Notes under the pieces: model-generated
Seen by the model: only the letters and a program-made list of their open reading frames with translations
Database searches by the model: none
What the model was told of the DNA's origin: nothing
In this document: positions 7,806 to 17,062 of the stretch, in pieces
Position numbering within the stretch: the stretch's first letter is position 1
Layout: each line of letters starts with the position of its first letter
Position numbers and translations under genes: made by a program
Assembly (NCBI RefSeq): GCF_030931715.1
Contig: NZ_CP133261.1
Location: 1,550,001 to 1,614,000, forward strand
DNA from: Tissierella sp. MB52-C2
Lineage (GTDB): Bacteria; Bacillota; Clostridia; Tissierellales; Tissierellaceae
DNA length: 64,000 nt
Direction of reading: 5' to 3'

Positions 7806-8621
7806 TTATATCCTCTCCTTAAATTGTGGAGTATCATTAATATTAACGAAATAATTACCTAGTAATGAACTTCCATCTTTAGAATCTCCATGGAAATCGG
7901 AACCACCAGTAATAATAAGATTGTTCCTCTTTGCAATTTGAATTAAGCAGTTGGTATCCTCCTGATTATGCTTTGAATGGATACATTCTAAGCCATTAAT
8001 TCCCATTGCAATACAGTGTTGTATAATTTCTTTATTTTTTAATAGACCAGGATGAGCTAAAACTGAAATTCCACCAATATTTTTGATTAAAGCTATGGTT
8101 TCACTAATACTTATTTTATATCTATCCGCATAAGCTGGCTTACCTCTATCTAAAAACTTAGTAAAGCCTTCTGATACATTAGAGATATACCCTTTCTTGA
8201 CCATTGCTCTTGCAATATGGGGTCTGCCTATATATTCCTCTCCCGAAAACTCTATAACATCTTCTAAGGAAAGCTTCATACCTAATTCATTAATTTTCTT
8301 AATCATTTCTACTCCACGATTCAACCTTGATTTCTTTAAAGTATCTGTTAATTTTATAAGTTCTGAGTCCTCATAATCTATGAAATACCCTAATATATGC
8401 ACCTCTTCATCATCGTATACACAACCAAATTCAATACCAGGTATTACTATAAAGTTATTATATCTTTTACTATGTTCCATAGCAATCTTTATTCCAGTTA
8501 TTGTATCATGATCTGTAATAGCTATACCATCTAAGTTTTTCGCAGCAGCTAAATCTACTACTTCTTCTGGAGAAAACAGTCCATCTGAATGATTTGTATG
8601 AATATGTAAATCAAAAAACAT
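7806..8621 (-). CDS. PHP-domain phosphoesterase (TrpH/YciV type)
   Basis: 271 residues from the ATG at 8621; the ATG at 8630 lies inside the ribosome site AAGGATG, so the inner start is preferred. Metal ligands are visible in order: DLHIHTNHSDG (residues ~4-14), ITDHDT near 36, GIEFGC near 63, GRPHIAR near 138, LAHPG near 190 and GGSDFHG near 240. This is the full metal-binding set of the PHP family related to nucleoside 3',5'-bisphosphate phosphatases and 5'-3' exoribonuclease RNase AM. It is probably a cytoplasmic enzyme that removes phosphate or mononucleotides from small RNA products; the exact substrate is inferred. It forms an operon with the padR gene. Confidence 0.8.
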   Translation of the reverse strand: MFFDLHIHTNHSDGLFSPEEVVDLAAAKNLDGIAITDHDTITGIKIAMEHSKRYNNFIVIPGIEFGCVYDDEEVHILGYFIDYEDSELIKLTDTLKKSRLNRGVEMIKKINELGMKLSLEDVIEFSGEEYIGRPHIARAMVKKGYISNVSEGFTKFLDRGKPAYADRYKISISETIALIKNIGGISVLAHPGLLKNKEIIQHCIAMGINGLECIHSKHNQEDTNCLIQIAKRNNLIITGGSDFHGDSKDGSSLLGNYFVNINDTPQFKERI

Positions 8622-8658
8622 TAGTATCATCCTTTTCTTTTAAAGTTATCTCTATTAC

Positions 8659-8688
8659 AAAAAAACCTGCCTTATCGGCAGGTTTTTT
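8659..8688 (-). terminator. Terminator of spoVS
   Basis: AAAAAACCTGCC and GGCAGGTTTTTT flank TTATC, a classic intrinsic terminator starting 3 bases after the spoVS stop. The flanking A and T runs would let it work on both strands. Confidence 0.9.
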
Positions 8689-8691
8689 ATA

Positions 8692-8952
8692 TTATCTTGG
8701 TTCAACAATTAACTTAATAGCTGTTCTTTCTTCACCATCTATTATTATATCCGTGAAGGCTGGTACACAAATAAGATCGATTCCACTTGGAGCAACAAAT
8801 CCTCTTGCAATGGCTACAGCTTTAATAGCTTGATTTAAAGCCCCTGCACCTATGGCTTGAATTTCAGCAGCTCCTTTTTCTCTTAAAACTCCTGCTAAGG
8901 CTCCTGCAACAGAATTTGGACTAGATTTTGCTGATACTTTCAATACATCCAT
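8692..8952 (-). CDS. spoVS: Stage V sporulation protein S
   Basis: An 86-residue protein, the exact family length, that matches SpoVS almost throughout: MDVLKVSAKSSPNSVAGALA, then AAEIQAIGAGALNQAIKAVA, APSGIDLICVPAF and RTAIKLIVEP. It is an Alba-like nucleic-acid-binding fold. In Bacillus subtilis it affects septation and the spore coat/cortex stage. The gene lies 79 bases downstream of rny, a neighbour it keeps in many Firmicutes, and ends with its own strong terminator. AGGGGG precedes the ATG. Confidence 0.95.
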   Translation of the reverse strand: MDVLKVSAKSSPNSVAGALAGVLREKGAAEIQAIGAGALNQAIKAVAIARGFVAPSGIDLICVPAFTDIIIDGEERTAIKLIVEPR

Positions 8953-9031
8953 TAAAATATCCCCCTCTAACTAAATTTTTTAAATATGATTTTATAGTAC
9001 TTAATTTTATATTTATTTATTTAAAAAATCA

Positions 9032-10567
9032 TTACTTAGCATATTCAATAGACCTAGTTTCACGAATTACATTTACTTTAATTTGACCTGGATAATCTAA
9101 TTCAGCTTCAATTCTTTTTACAATATCTCTTGCTGTATGAATCATGCGACTTTCGGAAATTTCTTCAGGTTTTACTAGAATTCTAATTTCACGACCAGCC
9201 TGTATTGCATATGATCTTTCTATTCCTTCAAAGGAATTTGCTATCTCTTCAAGTTTCTGTAACCTTTTTATATAGGTTTCAAGGGTTTCTCTTCTTGCAC
9301 CCGGTCTTGCTGCTGAAATGGCATCTGCTGCTTGTACTAAAACTGCTTCAACAGTTTCAGGTTCACAATCTCCGTGGTGAGCAGCAATTCCATGTAAAAC
9401 TTCTTTAGATTCTTTATATCTTCTAGCTAAGTCTACTCCGATATCAACATGAGGACCTTCTATTTCATGGTCAACTGCTTTGCCTAAGTCGTGAAGTAAA
9501 CCTGCTCTTTTTGCAATTTTTATATCTGCTCCTAATTCGGCTGCCATTATTCCAGCAAGATGAGCCACTTCTATGGAATGTTTTAATACATTTTGTCCAT
9601 AGCTTGTTCTATATTTAAGTCTACCTAGAAGTTTAATTAATTCTGGATGAATTCCATGAACACCTGCATCAAAGGCAGCTTGCTCGCCTTCTTCTCTGAT
9701 TATATTATCTACTTCTTTTTTAGCTTTTTCAACCATTTCTTCAATTCTAGCAGGATGGATTCTACCATCTACTATAAGCTTTTCTAAAGCAATTCTCGCT
9801 ATTTCCCTTCTCACAGGGTCAAATCCCGATAAAACTACAGCTTCTGGAGTATCATCAATAATTAAATCAATTCCAGTTAATGTTTCTAGAGTTCTAATAT
9901 TTCTACCTTCTCTACCAATAATCCTACCCTTCATTTCATCGTTTGGAAGGGCAACAACTGTTACCGTAGTCTCAGCTACATGATCGGCTGCACATTTTTG
10001 TATTGCAGTAGATATAATTTCTCTTGCTTTTTTCTCTGCTTCTTCTTTTGCTTTATTCTCAGTTTCTTTAATCATAATAGCAGATTCATGAACTATTTCT
10101 TTTCGAATTTCATCTAGTAACAATTCTCTTGCTTCATCTGAGGTTAAACTAGAAAGTCTCTCTAATTCTAAAACTTGTTTTTTATAGATATCATCAATTT
10201 CAGCTTCTTTATCTTCAGCTTCTTTAATCTTCTTAGCTAACACGTCTTCTTTTCTTTCAATAGCATCAGATTTTCTATCTATACTCTCTTCTTTATTAAT
10301 GATTCTTCTTTCAAGTTTTTGAAGTTCGTTTCTACGCTCGCGATTTTCTTTTTCAGCTTCATTTCTAAGCTTATGGATTTCTTCTTTAACTTCTAATAAA
10401 AGTTCTTTCTTGCGAGCTTCTCCATCTTTTTCAGCATCTTCAACAATTTTTTTAGCTAACTCTTCAGCATTATTTATTTTACCTTCGCCAATGTTTTTTC
10501 TTATTAAGTAACCAGCGATAATTCCAATAATTGCTCCGAGAAGTCCTATTAAAATGTCAATTATCAA
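9032..10567 (-). CDS. rny: Ribonuclease Y
   Basis: A 511-residue endoribonuclease that starts mRNA decay at the membrane in Firmicutes lacking RNase E. Domains in order: a single N-terminal membrane helix ([20 protein letters not shown]), a long charged coiled coil to about residue 200, a KH domain with [15 protein letters not shown] near 218, and an HD domain with [10 protein letters not shown] near 335 and [10 protein letters not shown] near 360. The start is TTG at 10567, about 9 bases after AGGAGGTG. It heads a unit with spoVS and follows the SbcCD-like genes. Confidence 0.95.
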   Translation of the reverse strand: MIIDILIGLLGAIIGIIAGYLIRKNIGEGKINNAEELAKKIVEDAEKDGEARKKELLLEVKEEIHKLRNEAEKENRERRNELQKLERRIINKEESIDRKSDAIERKEDVLAKKIKEAEDKEAEIDDIYKKQVLELERLSSLTSDEARELLLDEIRKEIVHESAIMIKETENKAKEEAEKKAREIISTAIQKCAADHVAETTVTVVALPNDEMKGRIIGREGRNIRTLETLTGIDLIIDDTPEAVVLSGFDPVRREIARIALEKLIVDGRIHPARIEEMVEKAKKEVDNIIREEGEQAAFDAGVHGIHPELIKLLGRLKYRTSYGQNVLKHSIEVAHLAGIMAAELGADIKIAKRAGLLHDLGKAVDHEIEGPHVDIGVDLARRYKESKEVLHGIAAHHGDCEPETVEAVLVQAADAISAARPGARRETLETYIKRLQKLEEIANSFEGIERSYAIQAGREIRILVKPEEISESRMIHTARDIVKRIEAELDYPGQIKVNVIRETRSIEYAK

Positions 10568-10733
10568 TAACTAAACACCTCCTATTGTATTAAATTTTCA
10601 AGTTTCACACAGCATTTCAAATTTCATTAATTATAAGCATAATAAAAGCTTAATAAATTGAAATAGTAAATATGTATAGAATATACATATAACTCAATTT
10701 TATTACTTTTATAAGATAATGTCAAGATGATAA

Positions 10734-11387
10734 TTAGGACGGAATCCTTGTTACAGTACTTTCGGAGCCCTTTAGCTCAATCCTATAACTATTGCTTCCA
10801 ATAGATGCTAAATGATCATTATGAGTTACCATAATGATTTGTCTATTGAACAGCTCAGATGTTTGTTTTAAAAAGTCTGCCACATTAAATATATATTCAT
10901 CACTAACGTGTTTAGCAGGTTCATCTAAGATTAATGGACCTGCTATCTTAGGTTTATGAGTCTGTAAAAATGCTATTCTAAGTGCTAAAGAAACAATATC
11001 TACAACTCCCCCACCTCTAGACAGTTCAGGCTTAGTTTTAATTAAAATATCTTCAACTTCATTAACTACATAAAATTCTGCATTAGACTTTCCTCTTTGT
11101 TCTTCTATTTCAATTAAAAATCTAATATCTGATTCAAATATATACTGTAAACATTTAGTTACTAAAGATTCAATCTGATTTTTAGACTGTTCTCTAGCAA
11201 ATTCAGAAGTTTTTTGAAACAATATACAAACTTTGGACAGCAAATCTAAGTTTTCTTCTATTTCAATAAGTGAGTTCTTTGACATACTCAATTGCTCTTT
11301 AATCTTATCTCTCTTTCCAGATTCTCGAGCTAAATGTTCTTTTAATTTAATTAAAGAATTGTCTAATTCATTTATATTAGTTACCAT
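10734..11387 (-). CDS. C-terminal half of a split Rad50/SbcC-like ATPase
   Basis: 217 residues: a coiled coil to about residue 85, then the C-terminal lobe of an SMC/Rad50 ATPase. The signature motif is LSRGGGVVDIVSLALRIAF (near 125), Walker B with its D-loop is GPLILDEPAKHVSDE (near 148), and the H-loop is IIMVTHNDH (near 185). It has no Walker A. That motif is on the separate protein encoded at 11652-13094, so the two must meet to form ATP sites. The gene follows a small coiled-coil gene by 4 bases and belongs to the operon that starts with the Mre11/SbcD-like nuclease. Normal SbcC and Rad50 are single chains of about 900-1100 residues, so this split form is unusual. Confidence 0.75.
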   Translation of the reverse strand: MVTNINELDNSLIKLKEHLARESGKRDKIKEQLSMSKNSLIEIEENLDLLSKVCILFQKTSEFAREQSKNQIESLVTKCLQYIFESDIRFLIEIEEQRGKSNAEFYVVNEVEDILIKTKPELSRGGGVVDIVSLALRIAFLQTHKPKIAGPLILDEPAKHVSDEYIFNVADFLKQTSELFNRQIIMVTHNDHLASIGSNSYRIELKGSESTVTRIPS

Positions 11388-11391
11388 TTAA

Positions 11392-11640
11392 TCACTTCTT
11401 TTCTAATATATCTTTAGGTAGTAATGCATTTGCTTCTTGAAACAGTCTATCTATATCCAAAGTCAGCTTACTTATTTCACTTTCTAATTCTTCAGGTTTT
11501 ATACCAAGGGCATTTAATTCTTTGATAATTTCATCTTCCTGTTGATTTAATTGTTCTAATCTTGCTTCAGCTTTGTATTTTAGATTTTTAGCCTTTTCTA
11601 AGTTTTCTCTTAAATTATTAAGTTCTTTTTCATAATCCAT
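11392..11640 (-). CDS. Small coiled-coil protein between the two Rad50-like halves
   Basis: 82 residues, almost wholly helical and charged: MDYEKELNNLRENLEKAKNL, then heptad-like repeats with a single Gly-Ile-Lys-Pro break near residue 48. No catalytic or metal motif. It lies 4 bases from the C-half gene and 11 from the N-half gene of the split Rad50/SbcC. That placement suggests it supplies or braces part of the long coiled coil that a normal SbcC would carry between its two ATPase lobes. The role is inferred from position and composition. Confidence 0.6.
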   Translation of the reverse strand: MDYEKELNNLRENLEKAKNLKYKAEARLEQLNQQEDEIIKELNALGIKPEELESEISKLTLDIDRLFQEANALLPKDILEKK

Positions 11641-11651
11641 GATAATACCTC

Positions 11652-13094
11652 CTAATTATAATGATCTATAATATGATTTATTTTCTCATTGTCTATGGTA
11701 CTAAAACATAAAGGACAAACCTCTTGTTTTAATAATATTTTCTTGTATTGAAGAACTTGTTTTTCCACTTGATTCTTATACTTATCCTGCAATACTTTTG
11801 TTTGCATAATTTCATCCCTATTAGAAATATAGTTAGTATATAATCGATTTAAAGTAAAGAGAAGATTAATTGCTTCTTGAAGTCTATTATAAATCATAGT
11901 TGCATTATCTACCCCTTGTAGTCTATCAACATATTGTGTTCCTATGGCTAAACTTTTATTAAGGGAAGAAATTTGTTTCTCTAATATCGTTAGTTTACTC
12001 AATTCTTTAATATTATTATCAATTTTACTGACATGGTTTTGTAAAATATCCATAGAAGCTAATTTACTACATATTGATTTTATATCCTTAATTTCAAAAC
12101 TTAAGCTTTGAGACTTTAAATTATAATTAATTAAATTAATTCTTAAATCATATAATGAAGTCATTTTTACCATATGATTTTCAATTGATTCAATATCCTT
12201 TAAAGAATCTAAAATAAGTTTAGTACTAGATTTATTTACTAATAGCCTATTGAAGACATCCTTTAGCTTGTTTAAGCTTCCATATTTACTAAGGCTTAGG
12301 GAAATATTATTTAATACTTTATCTAATAAATTTATGCCACTAAGGCTTTCTATGTAATAATTCACTTTACTTTTCTCTTGAGAAATAGATGTAAGTTTTG
12401 TTAGTAAGGCCTTATATCTATCGATAGATATACTTTTTTCCTTTATTTGTTTTCTTATGTCATCTATGTGGTTAAGGTTATTATTTAATTCTTCTAGATA
12501 ATCATATTCTAATAATTCATCTTCTAATTGATTTATACTATCTTCTATATTCTTCTTAGTATTAGATAGATTACGACTATCCCTTAGAGCTTCCCTTAGG
12601 GCATCATCAATAATATTAACCCCTACAAGTCTACCAATGGAACTTGCCCTAGTAGATGTCTTTTCTGATAATAGAAAGGCTCCCTCCAACTGATCACTTA
12701 AATTTATTGCCTTGGATAAATCACTATCTAATAATATTTTCTTTATACCTATTTTTTCCGTAATCTCATAAGGAACTGAAGTACCGAAGCCTTCAAATTT
12801 AGTCTCATTATTATCTGAGTCGTAAAGAAAATAGGCATTTTTACTTTTACTTCTGTATCTCTTTATCTTTGTTCCATCATTGAAGACAATTGTAACACTA
12901 CATTCCTGTTCACCTTCTCTAATAAAATAATCTCCTGAAGGTTCATTATAAAGTGCCCATCTTATTCCCCTAAGAATTGCAGTTTTTCCACTATCAGATG
13001 GACCTAGAATAACATTTAATTGATCATCAAATTCTAGAACTGAGTACTTATGAGATTGAAAGTTTTCTAAGATTACTTTTTCAATATATATCAT
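11652..13094 (-). CDS. N-terminal half of a split Rad50/SbcC-like ATPase with zinc hook
   Basis: 480 residues from the ATG at 13094 (a GTG at 13106 would overlap the nuclease gene). IYIEKVILENFQSHKYSVLE leads to Walker A LGPSDSGKTAILRGIRWALY (near 30-50), then a Rad50 N-lobe and a long coiled coil from about 190 to 460. The chain ends at VCPLCFSTIDNEKI, a CxxC zinc hook, and stops about 15 residues later. In Rad50/SbcC the hook sits mid-chain and a second coil returns to the C-lobe; here that return is encoded by separate downstream genes. It follows the nuclease gene with no real gap. Predicted role: ATP-driven tethering and opening of DNA ends for the nuclease. Confidence 0.8.
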   Translation of the reverse strand: MIYIEKVILENFQSHKYSVLEFDDQLNVILGPSDSGKTAILRGIRWALYNEPSGDYFIREGEQECSVTIVFNDGTKIKRYRSKSKNAYFLYDSDNNETKFEGFGTSVPYEITEKIGIKKILLDSDLSKAINLSDQLEGAFLLSEKTSTRASSIGRLVGVNIIDDALREALRDSRNLSNTKKNIEDSINQLEDELLEYDYLEELNNNLNHIDDIRKQIKEKSISIDRYKALLTKLTSISQEKSKVNYYIESLSGINLLDKVLNNISLSLSKYGSLNKLKDVFNRLLVNKSSTKLILDSLKDIESIENHMVKMTSLYDLRINLINYNLKSQSLSFEIKDIKSICSKLASMDILQNHVSKIDNNIKELSKLTILEKQISSLNKSLAIGTQYVDRLQGVDNATMIYNRLQEAINLLFTLNRLYTNYISNRDEIMQTKVLQDKYKNQVEKQVLQYKKILLKQEVCPLCFSTIDNEKINHIIDHYN

Positions 13095-13095
13095 A

Positions 13096-14079
13096 TTAAT
13101 CACCATTTAATCCCTTCATTTGAATCAAAGCAATCCTTCTAAGGGCTTCGACTTTTATTTCTTCACCAACATCTTCAGCCGTAGAAACTTCAATTAACAC
13201 TTCATTTATATCCATTTTCTCAAAATCTAAAGTGGCATCTATGGTTTGTTTAAATTCTGCCATTCTTTCATTTTTAAATAAGTTCTTTTCTATCTCCTGT
13301 CTATCTAAAACATCTGTACCTGGTGATGCGCTTTGTAAAGGAATTTCTCTTATTTTAATATCTTCCTCTAATTCTATTATTATTACCTTTGGTATTCTCT
13401 CTATTTCTCTTAAACTATTTGTGACTCTAACTAGGCTGCCAGGATTAATAAAGAATTTGTCATCAATTTTAGTAGTCTTAAATCCAGAATGATAGTGACC
13501 ACAGAGGGTAATATCTGCTAAAGTATCTTTTATATCATCTATTAAAGTATAAGGTACTCCCTTTATAAAAGGTTTATCTAGTAACATACCATGAACCATA
13601 TGTATGGAAAAATTCACATCATTATCTACATCTTTTAATATATAATAATCTCTTTTATCTAATGCATCAATATCATATACATAGGGCTGGCCTGTTAATT
13701 GAATTTTTATATTATCCTTTTGAAGAAAGATTTTATCACCGGATTTAACTAGATTAACTACTCCTAATGCATCTAATAATCCTAACATGGTTCTATTAAC
13801 TGTATCAGGATTATGACCATATATATCATGATTTCCACTTATTAGATAAAATGGAACTTGTATCTTGTCTAAAATCATTGCAAATTTACTAGCCACTGCT
13901 ATAGATACATCAGGTCTATCAAATAAATCTCCGCCATGTAATACAAAGTCTATCTTATTCTTTTTTATTATTTCGTTAATTTCAATTAATTTCTGTTCTA
14001 ATGTGTCTACAAATATATCTTTTCTATTTTTAGGAGTATTGCCTCTAATATGAGTATCTGTAAAAAATAATAATTTCAT
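13096..14079 (-). CDS. SbcD/Mre11-like DNA exonuclease
   Basis: 327 residues from the ATG at 14079, 6 bases after GAGGTG (a GTG at 14088 lies inside that site). The calcineurin-like phosphoesterase core shows all metal motifs: FFTDTHIRG (1), LHGGDLFDRP (2), LISGNHD (3), HMVHG near 165 and CGHYHSGF (5). This is the two-metal nuclease of the SbcCD/Mre11-Rad50 family, which trims hairpins and blocked DNA ends. It is followed directly by a Rad50-like protein that is split into pieces. It lies just downstream of recA, past recA's terminator, a sensible setting for recombinational repair. Confidence 0.8.
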   Translation of the reverse strand: MKLLFFTDTHIRGNTPKNRKDIFVDTLEQKLIEINEIIKKNKIDFVLHGGDLFDRPDVSIAVASKFAMILDKIQVPFYLISGNHDIYGHNPDTVNRTMLGLLDALGVVNLVKSGDKIFLQKDNIKIQLTGQPYVYDIDALDKRDYYILKDVDNDVNFSIHMVHGMLLDKPFIKGVPYTLIDDIKDTLADITLCGHYHSGFKTTKIDDKFFINPGSLVRVTNSLREIERIPKVIIIELEEDIKIREIPLQSASPGTDVLDRQEIEKNLFKNERMAEFKQTIDATLDFEKMDINEVLIEVSTAEDVGEEIKVEALRRIALIQMKGLNGD

Positions 14080-14096
14080 ATATAACACCTCACAAA

Positions 14097-14123
14097 TAAA
14101 CCTCCTATTATGTTAGGAGGTTT
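14097..14123 (-). terminator. Terminator between recA and the sbcD-like gene
   Basis: AAACCTCCTA pairs with TAGGAGGTTT around TTATGT, starting 5 bases past the recA stop. The arms contain an AGGAGG sequence, but the sbcD-like gene uses the later GAGGTG. Confidence 0.75.
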
Positions 14124-14127
14124 ATGT

Positions 14128-15186
14128 TTATTTATCTTGATTCTCTGAATTGTTATCTGTATCTATGGAATCTGTGGGCTCTGTGTTATCATCAATCAAA
14201 CCAAATTCAGCACGAATTTTATTTTCAACCTCTAAAGCTACCTCTGGATTTTCCCTTAAGAAATCTTTAGCATTTTCTCTTCCTTGTCCAAGCTTATGCT
14301 CATTATAGCTATACCAAGAGCCAGATTTATTTATAATATTAGCAGCTACACCAGTATCCAGAATATTACCTTCTCTAGATATACCAATACCATACATAAT
14401 ATCAAATTCTGCTTGTTTAAAAGGTGGTGCTAATTTGTTCTTTACCACTTTTACCCTAGTTCTATTTCCAATAATATCATCACCTTGTTTTAGAGATTCT
14501 ATTCTTCTTATATCTAATCTTATACTTGCATAGAACTTCAGAGCTCTACCTCCTGTAGTAGTCTCAGGACTACCAAACATAACTCCAACTTTTTCTCTAA
14601 GTTGATTAATAAATATTACAGTAGAATTAGATTTATTAATTGTACCTGCTAATTTTCTAAGGGCTTGAGACATAAGTCGAGCTTGAAGCCCAATATGACT
14701 ATCTCCCATTTCACCTTCTATTTCTGCCTTAGGAACTAAAGCAGCAACAGAGTCAATAACTACTATATCTATAGCTCCACTTCGCACTAGAGCTTCTGCT
14801 ATCTCTAAAGCTTGTTCCCCTGTATCAGGTTGAGATATTATTAGGTTCTCAATATCTACACCTAATCTTTTAGCATATGCAGGATCTAAAGCGTGTTCAG
14901 CATCTATAAAGGCAGCAATACCACCAAGTTTCTGAGCCTCTGCAGCTATATGAAGAGTAACTGTAGTTTTACCAGAGGACTCGGGACCAAATATTTCAAT
15001 AATTCTTCCCCTTGGAATTCCGCCAATTCCTAAGGCAATATCAAGATCTAAAGATCCTGTAGGTATCACATCAATATTTAATTTTGAATCCTCTCCCAAA
15101 CGCATGATTGATCCTTTTCCAAATTGTTTTTCAATCTGACTTAAGGCCAAATCTAAGGCTTTTTTCTTTTCGCTGTTATCCATCAT
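14128..15186 (-). CDS. recA: Recombinase A
   Basis: 352 residues, normal length. RecA coats single-stranded DNA, drives strand exchange and triggers LexA self-cleavage. Walker [10 protein letters not shown] lies at 67-75, Walker [13 protein letters not shown] near 140, and the L1 and L2 DNA-binding loops near 160 and 200 ([20 protein letters not shown]). The C-terminus is acidic ([13 protein letters not shown]), as is usual. Either of two adjacent ATGs (15186 or 15183) can be used; GGAG lies 4 or 7 bases upstream, favouring the second slightly. The neighbours are cinA upstream, as in many Firmicutes, and the SbcCD-like genes downstream. Confidence 0.97.
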   Translation of the reverse strand: MMDNSEKKKALDLALSQIEKQFGKGSIMRLGEDSKLNIDVIPTGSLDLDIALGIGGIPRGRIIEIFGPESSGKTTVTLHIAAEAQKLGGIAAFIDAEHALDPAYAKRLGVDIENLIISQPDTGEQALEIAEALVRSGAIDIVVIDSVAALVPKAEIEGEMGDSHIGLQARLMSQALRKLAGTINKSNSTVIFINQLREKVGVMFGSPETTTGGRALKFYASIRLDIRRIESLKQGDDIIGNRTRVKVVKNKLAPPFKQAEFDIMYGIGISREGNILDTGVAANIINKSGSWYSYNEHKLGQGRENAKDFLRENPEVALEVENKIRAEFGLIDDNTEPTDSIDTDNNSENQDK

Positions 15187-15264
15187 AGTACTCCAGTTAT
15201 ACTGGATTCACCCCTTTCATATTTCGAACATTAGTTCCAATTATATATTATAACAAAATAGGAT

Positions 15265-16503
15265 TTAAGTCAATGATTTATTTAATAAAAAGCTTCTTAA
15301 CTCGCCGAAGGCTTTAGTGACAGTTTTATTTTGTATAGCTTCTCTATTTCCAGTAAAATTACATTTAATAACAGTAGAATTTTCCTTACAGGATATGCAT
15401 AAATATACTAATCCTATTGGCTTTTCTCTATTATCACCAGTAGGACCAGCAATTCCAGTAACAGATAGGGCTATATCTAAATTAGCCTTAATCCTAAGAC
15501 CATTGGCCATTTCCATAGCCGTTTCTTCACTTACAGCTCCAAAGTTTTCTAATGTACTAGGATTGACGCCTAGTTCTTCAACTTTAGAATCATTGCTATA
15601 TGATATAACACCTCTATCAAATACTTCAGACACTCCAGGTATTCGACCAAAACGACCGCTTATTAAGCCACTGGTACAAGATTCACAAAAACCGATTTTA
15701 TATTTTCTTTCCTTCAACATATTAAATACTACAACTTCTATGGGAATATTATCAAATCCATAAATATATTTATGAAATCTATTCTGTAGTATATTGATTA
15801 TATTATTGATTTTTTCTTTTATTAATTCTTTATCGTTTCCTTTACCTATTATTTTTATTTCTGTTTCACCTTCTTTAGCAAATGTAGCTATCATAATAGA
15901 AGAATCACTATTTATTAAGTCTTTAATATCCATTTCCAATTGAGACTCACCTATGCCAATTAAGTTTACAGATTTTTTTATAATATGATAATCTTCATGA
16001 ATACGGGGTATTACTTCGTTTTTAAACATTAGTTTCATTTCTCTAGGAGGACCTGGAAGCATTATTATCTTTTTATTATCTTTAGATAGAAAGATTCCAG
16101 GGGCTGTGCCTATGGAGTTATTCAGAAACTCACTTCCCTCTAATTTATAGGCCTGTTTAATATTATTAGATGGCATAGATCTATTTTGCTTATTAAATAT
16201 ATCCTTAATAGATTTTTCCATATCATTATCACTAACCAGCTTTAAGTTTAAAGACTCAGCTATGACTTCCCTAGTCATATCGTCATCTGTAGGTCCTAAT
16301 CCACCAGTAGTAATTATAATGTCTGACCTTTTCAATGCTATATTCATAATATCTTTAACTCTATCTTTATTGTCATCAACAGAAGTATGATAATATGTTT
16401 CAATACCTATTTCGAGTAATTTGCCAGAAATATACTGACTATGAGTATTTAAAGTACTACCTGTAGTAATCTCAGTTCCTATTGTAATAATCTCTGCTAT
16501 CAT
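15265..16503 (-). CDS. cinA: CinA: competence/damage-inducible protein with nicotinamide-nucleotide amidase domain
   Basis: 412 residues with both CinA domains. The N-terminal MoaB/COG1058 domain has EITIGTEITTGSTLNTHSQY near residue 4, TTGGLGPTDDDMTREVIAES near 66 and MLPGPPREMKLMF near 148. The C-terminal PncC-type domain has FCESCTSGLISGRFGRIPGV near 270 and SVTGIAGPTGDN near 350. The family repairs or recycles pyridine nucleotides (NMN deamidase, ADP-ribose-type pyrophosphatase). It lies upstream of recA, the classic cinA-recA order, with about 80 bases between. Confidence 0.93.
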   Translation of the reverse strand: MIAEIITIGTEITTGSTLNTHSQYISGKLLEIGIETYYHTSVDDNKDRVKDIMNIALKRSDIIITTGGLGPTDDDMTREVIAESLNLKLVSDNDMEKSIKDIFNKQNRSMPSNNIKQAYKLEGSEFLNNSIGTAPGIFLSKDNKKIIMLPGPPREMKLMFKNEVIPRIHEDYHIIKKSVNLIGIGESQLEMDIKDLINSDSSIMIATFAKEGETEIKIIGKGNDKELIKEKINNIINILQNRFHKYIYGFDNIPIEVVVFNMLKERKYKIGFCESCTSGLISGRFGRIPGVSEVFDRGVISYSNDSKVEELGVNPSTLENFGAVSEETAMEMANGLRIKANLDIALSVTGIAGPTGDNREKPIGLVYLCISCKENSTVIKCNFTGNREAIQNKTVTKAFGELRSFLLNKSLT

Positions 16504-16516
16504 ATTTAATCACCTT

Positions 16517-17062
16517 TTATTTTATACCCATTTTCAGGGCTGATTTATTTCTATATATATAGTCTACTCCAGATAGCATGGTAAAAAACAATGAAATATA
16601 TAACATAATCATATCAAATGGAAAATTAATTGAATTAAAAGGAAAATTATTAAGCAATAATGATATTATAGCTACTAATTGAGTAATAGTCTTAATTTTT
16701 CCCAAAGGACTTGCTGCTATAGTTATCCCTTCAGAAGCTGCAATTACTCTAAATCCTGTAATGGTAAATTCTCTAGCGATAATAGCTACTACTACCCATC
16801 CAGGAATAACACCTAATTCAACAAGAGAAATTAATGCAGCAGAAACCAAAACTTTATCTGCTAAAGGATCTATAAATTTTCCAAAGTTAGTGATCATATT
16901 TCGGCTTCTAGCAATATATCCATCTAATGTATCAGTTAAGGATGCAATAATAAAAACACCGGCAGCTAGATAAGTGCTATATTTCATATCAGAATATAAT
17001 ACCAGCATAAAAACAGGAACTAAAAATACTCTAAAAATAGTTATTTTATTTGCTAAATTCAT
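16517..17062 (-). CDS. pgsA: CDP-diacylglycerol-glycerol-3-phosphate phosphatidyltransferase
   Basis: A 181-residue polytopic membrane enzyme that makes phosphatidylglycerol phosphate from CDP-diacylglycerol. The CDP-alcohol phosphotransferase motif is complete: LTDTLDGYIARSRN followed by FGKFIDPLADK (the DG-AR-G-D-D spacing, near residues 42-70). About four to six hydrophobic helices follow. Its ATG overlaps the rimO stop (ATGA), and it is followed by cinA after 13 bases. The order ftsK-rimO-pgsA-cinA-recA is common in Firmicutes. Confidence 0.93.
   Translation of the reverse strand: MNLANKITIFRVFLVPVFMLVLYSDMKYSTYLAAGVFIIASLTDTLDGYIARSRNMITNFGKFIDPLADKVLVSAALISLVELGVIPGWVVVAIIAREFTITGFRVIAASEGITIAASPLGKIKTITQLVAIISLLLNNFPFNSINFPFDMIMLYISLFFTMLSGVDYIYRNKSALKMGIK

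Noticed and set aside
15317-15763. Long plus-strand open frames opposite cinA, ftsK, tepA, pnp, rseP and others
   Set aside because: Each lies wholly antisense to a recognised gene, lacks a ribosome site and family resemblance, and reflects codon bias of the opposite strand.
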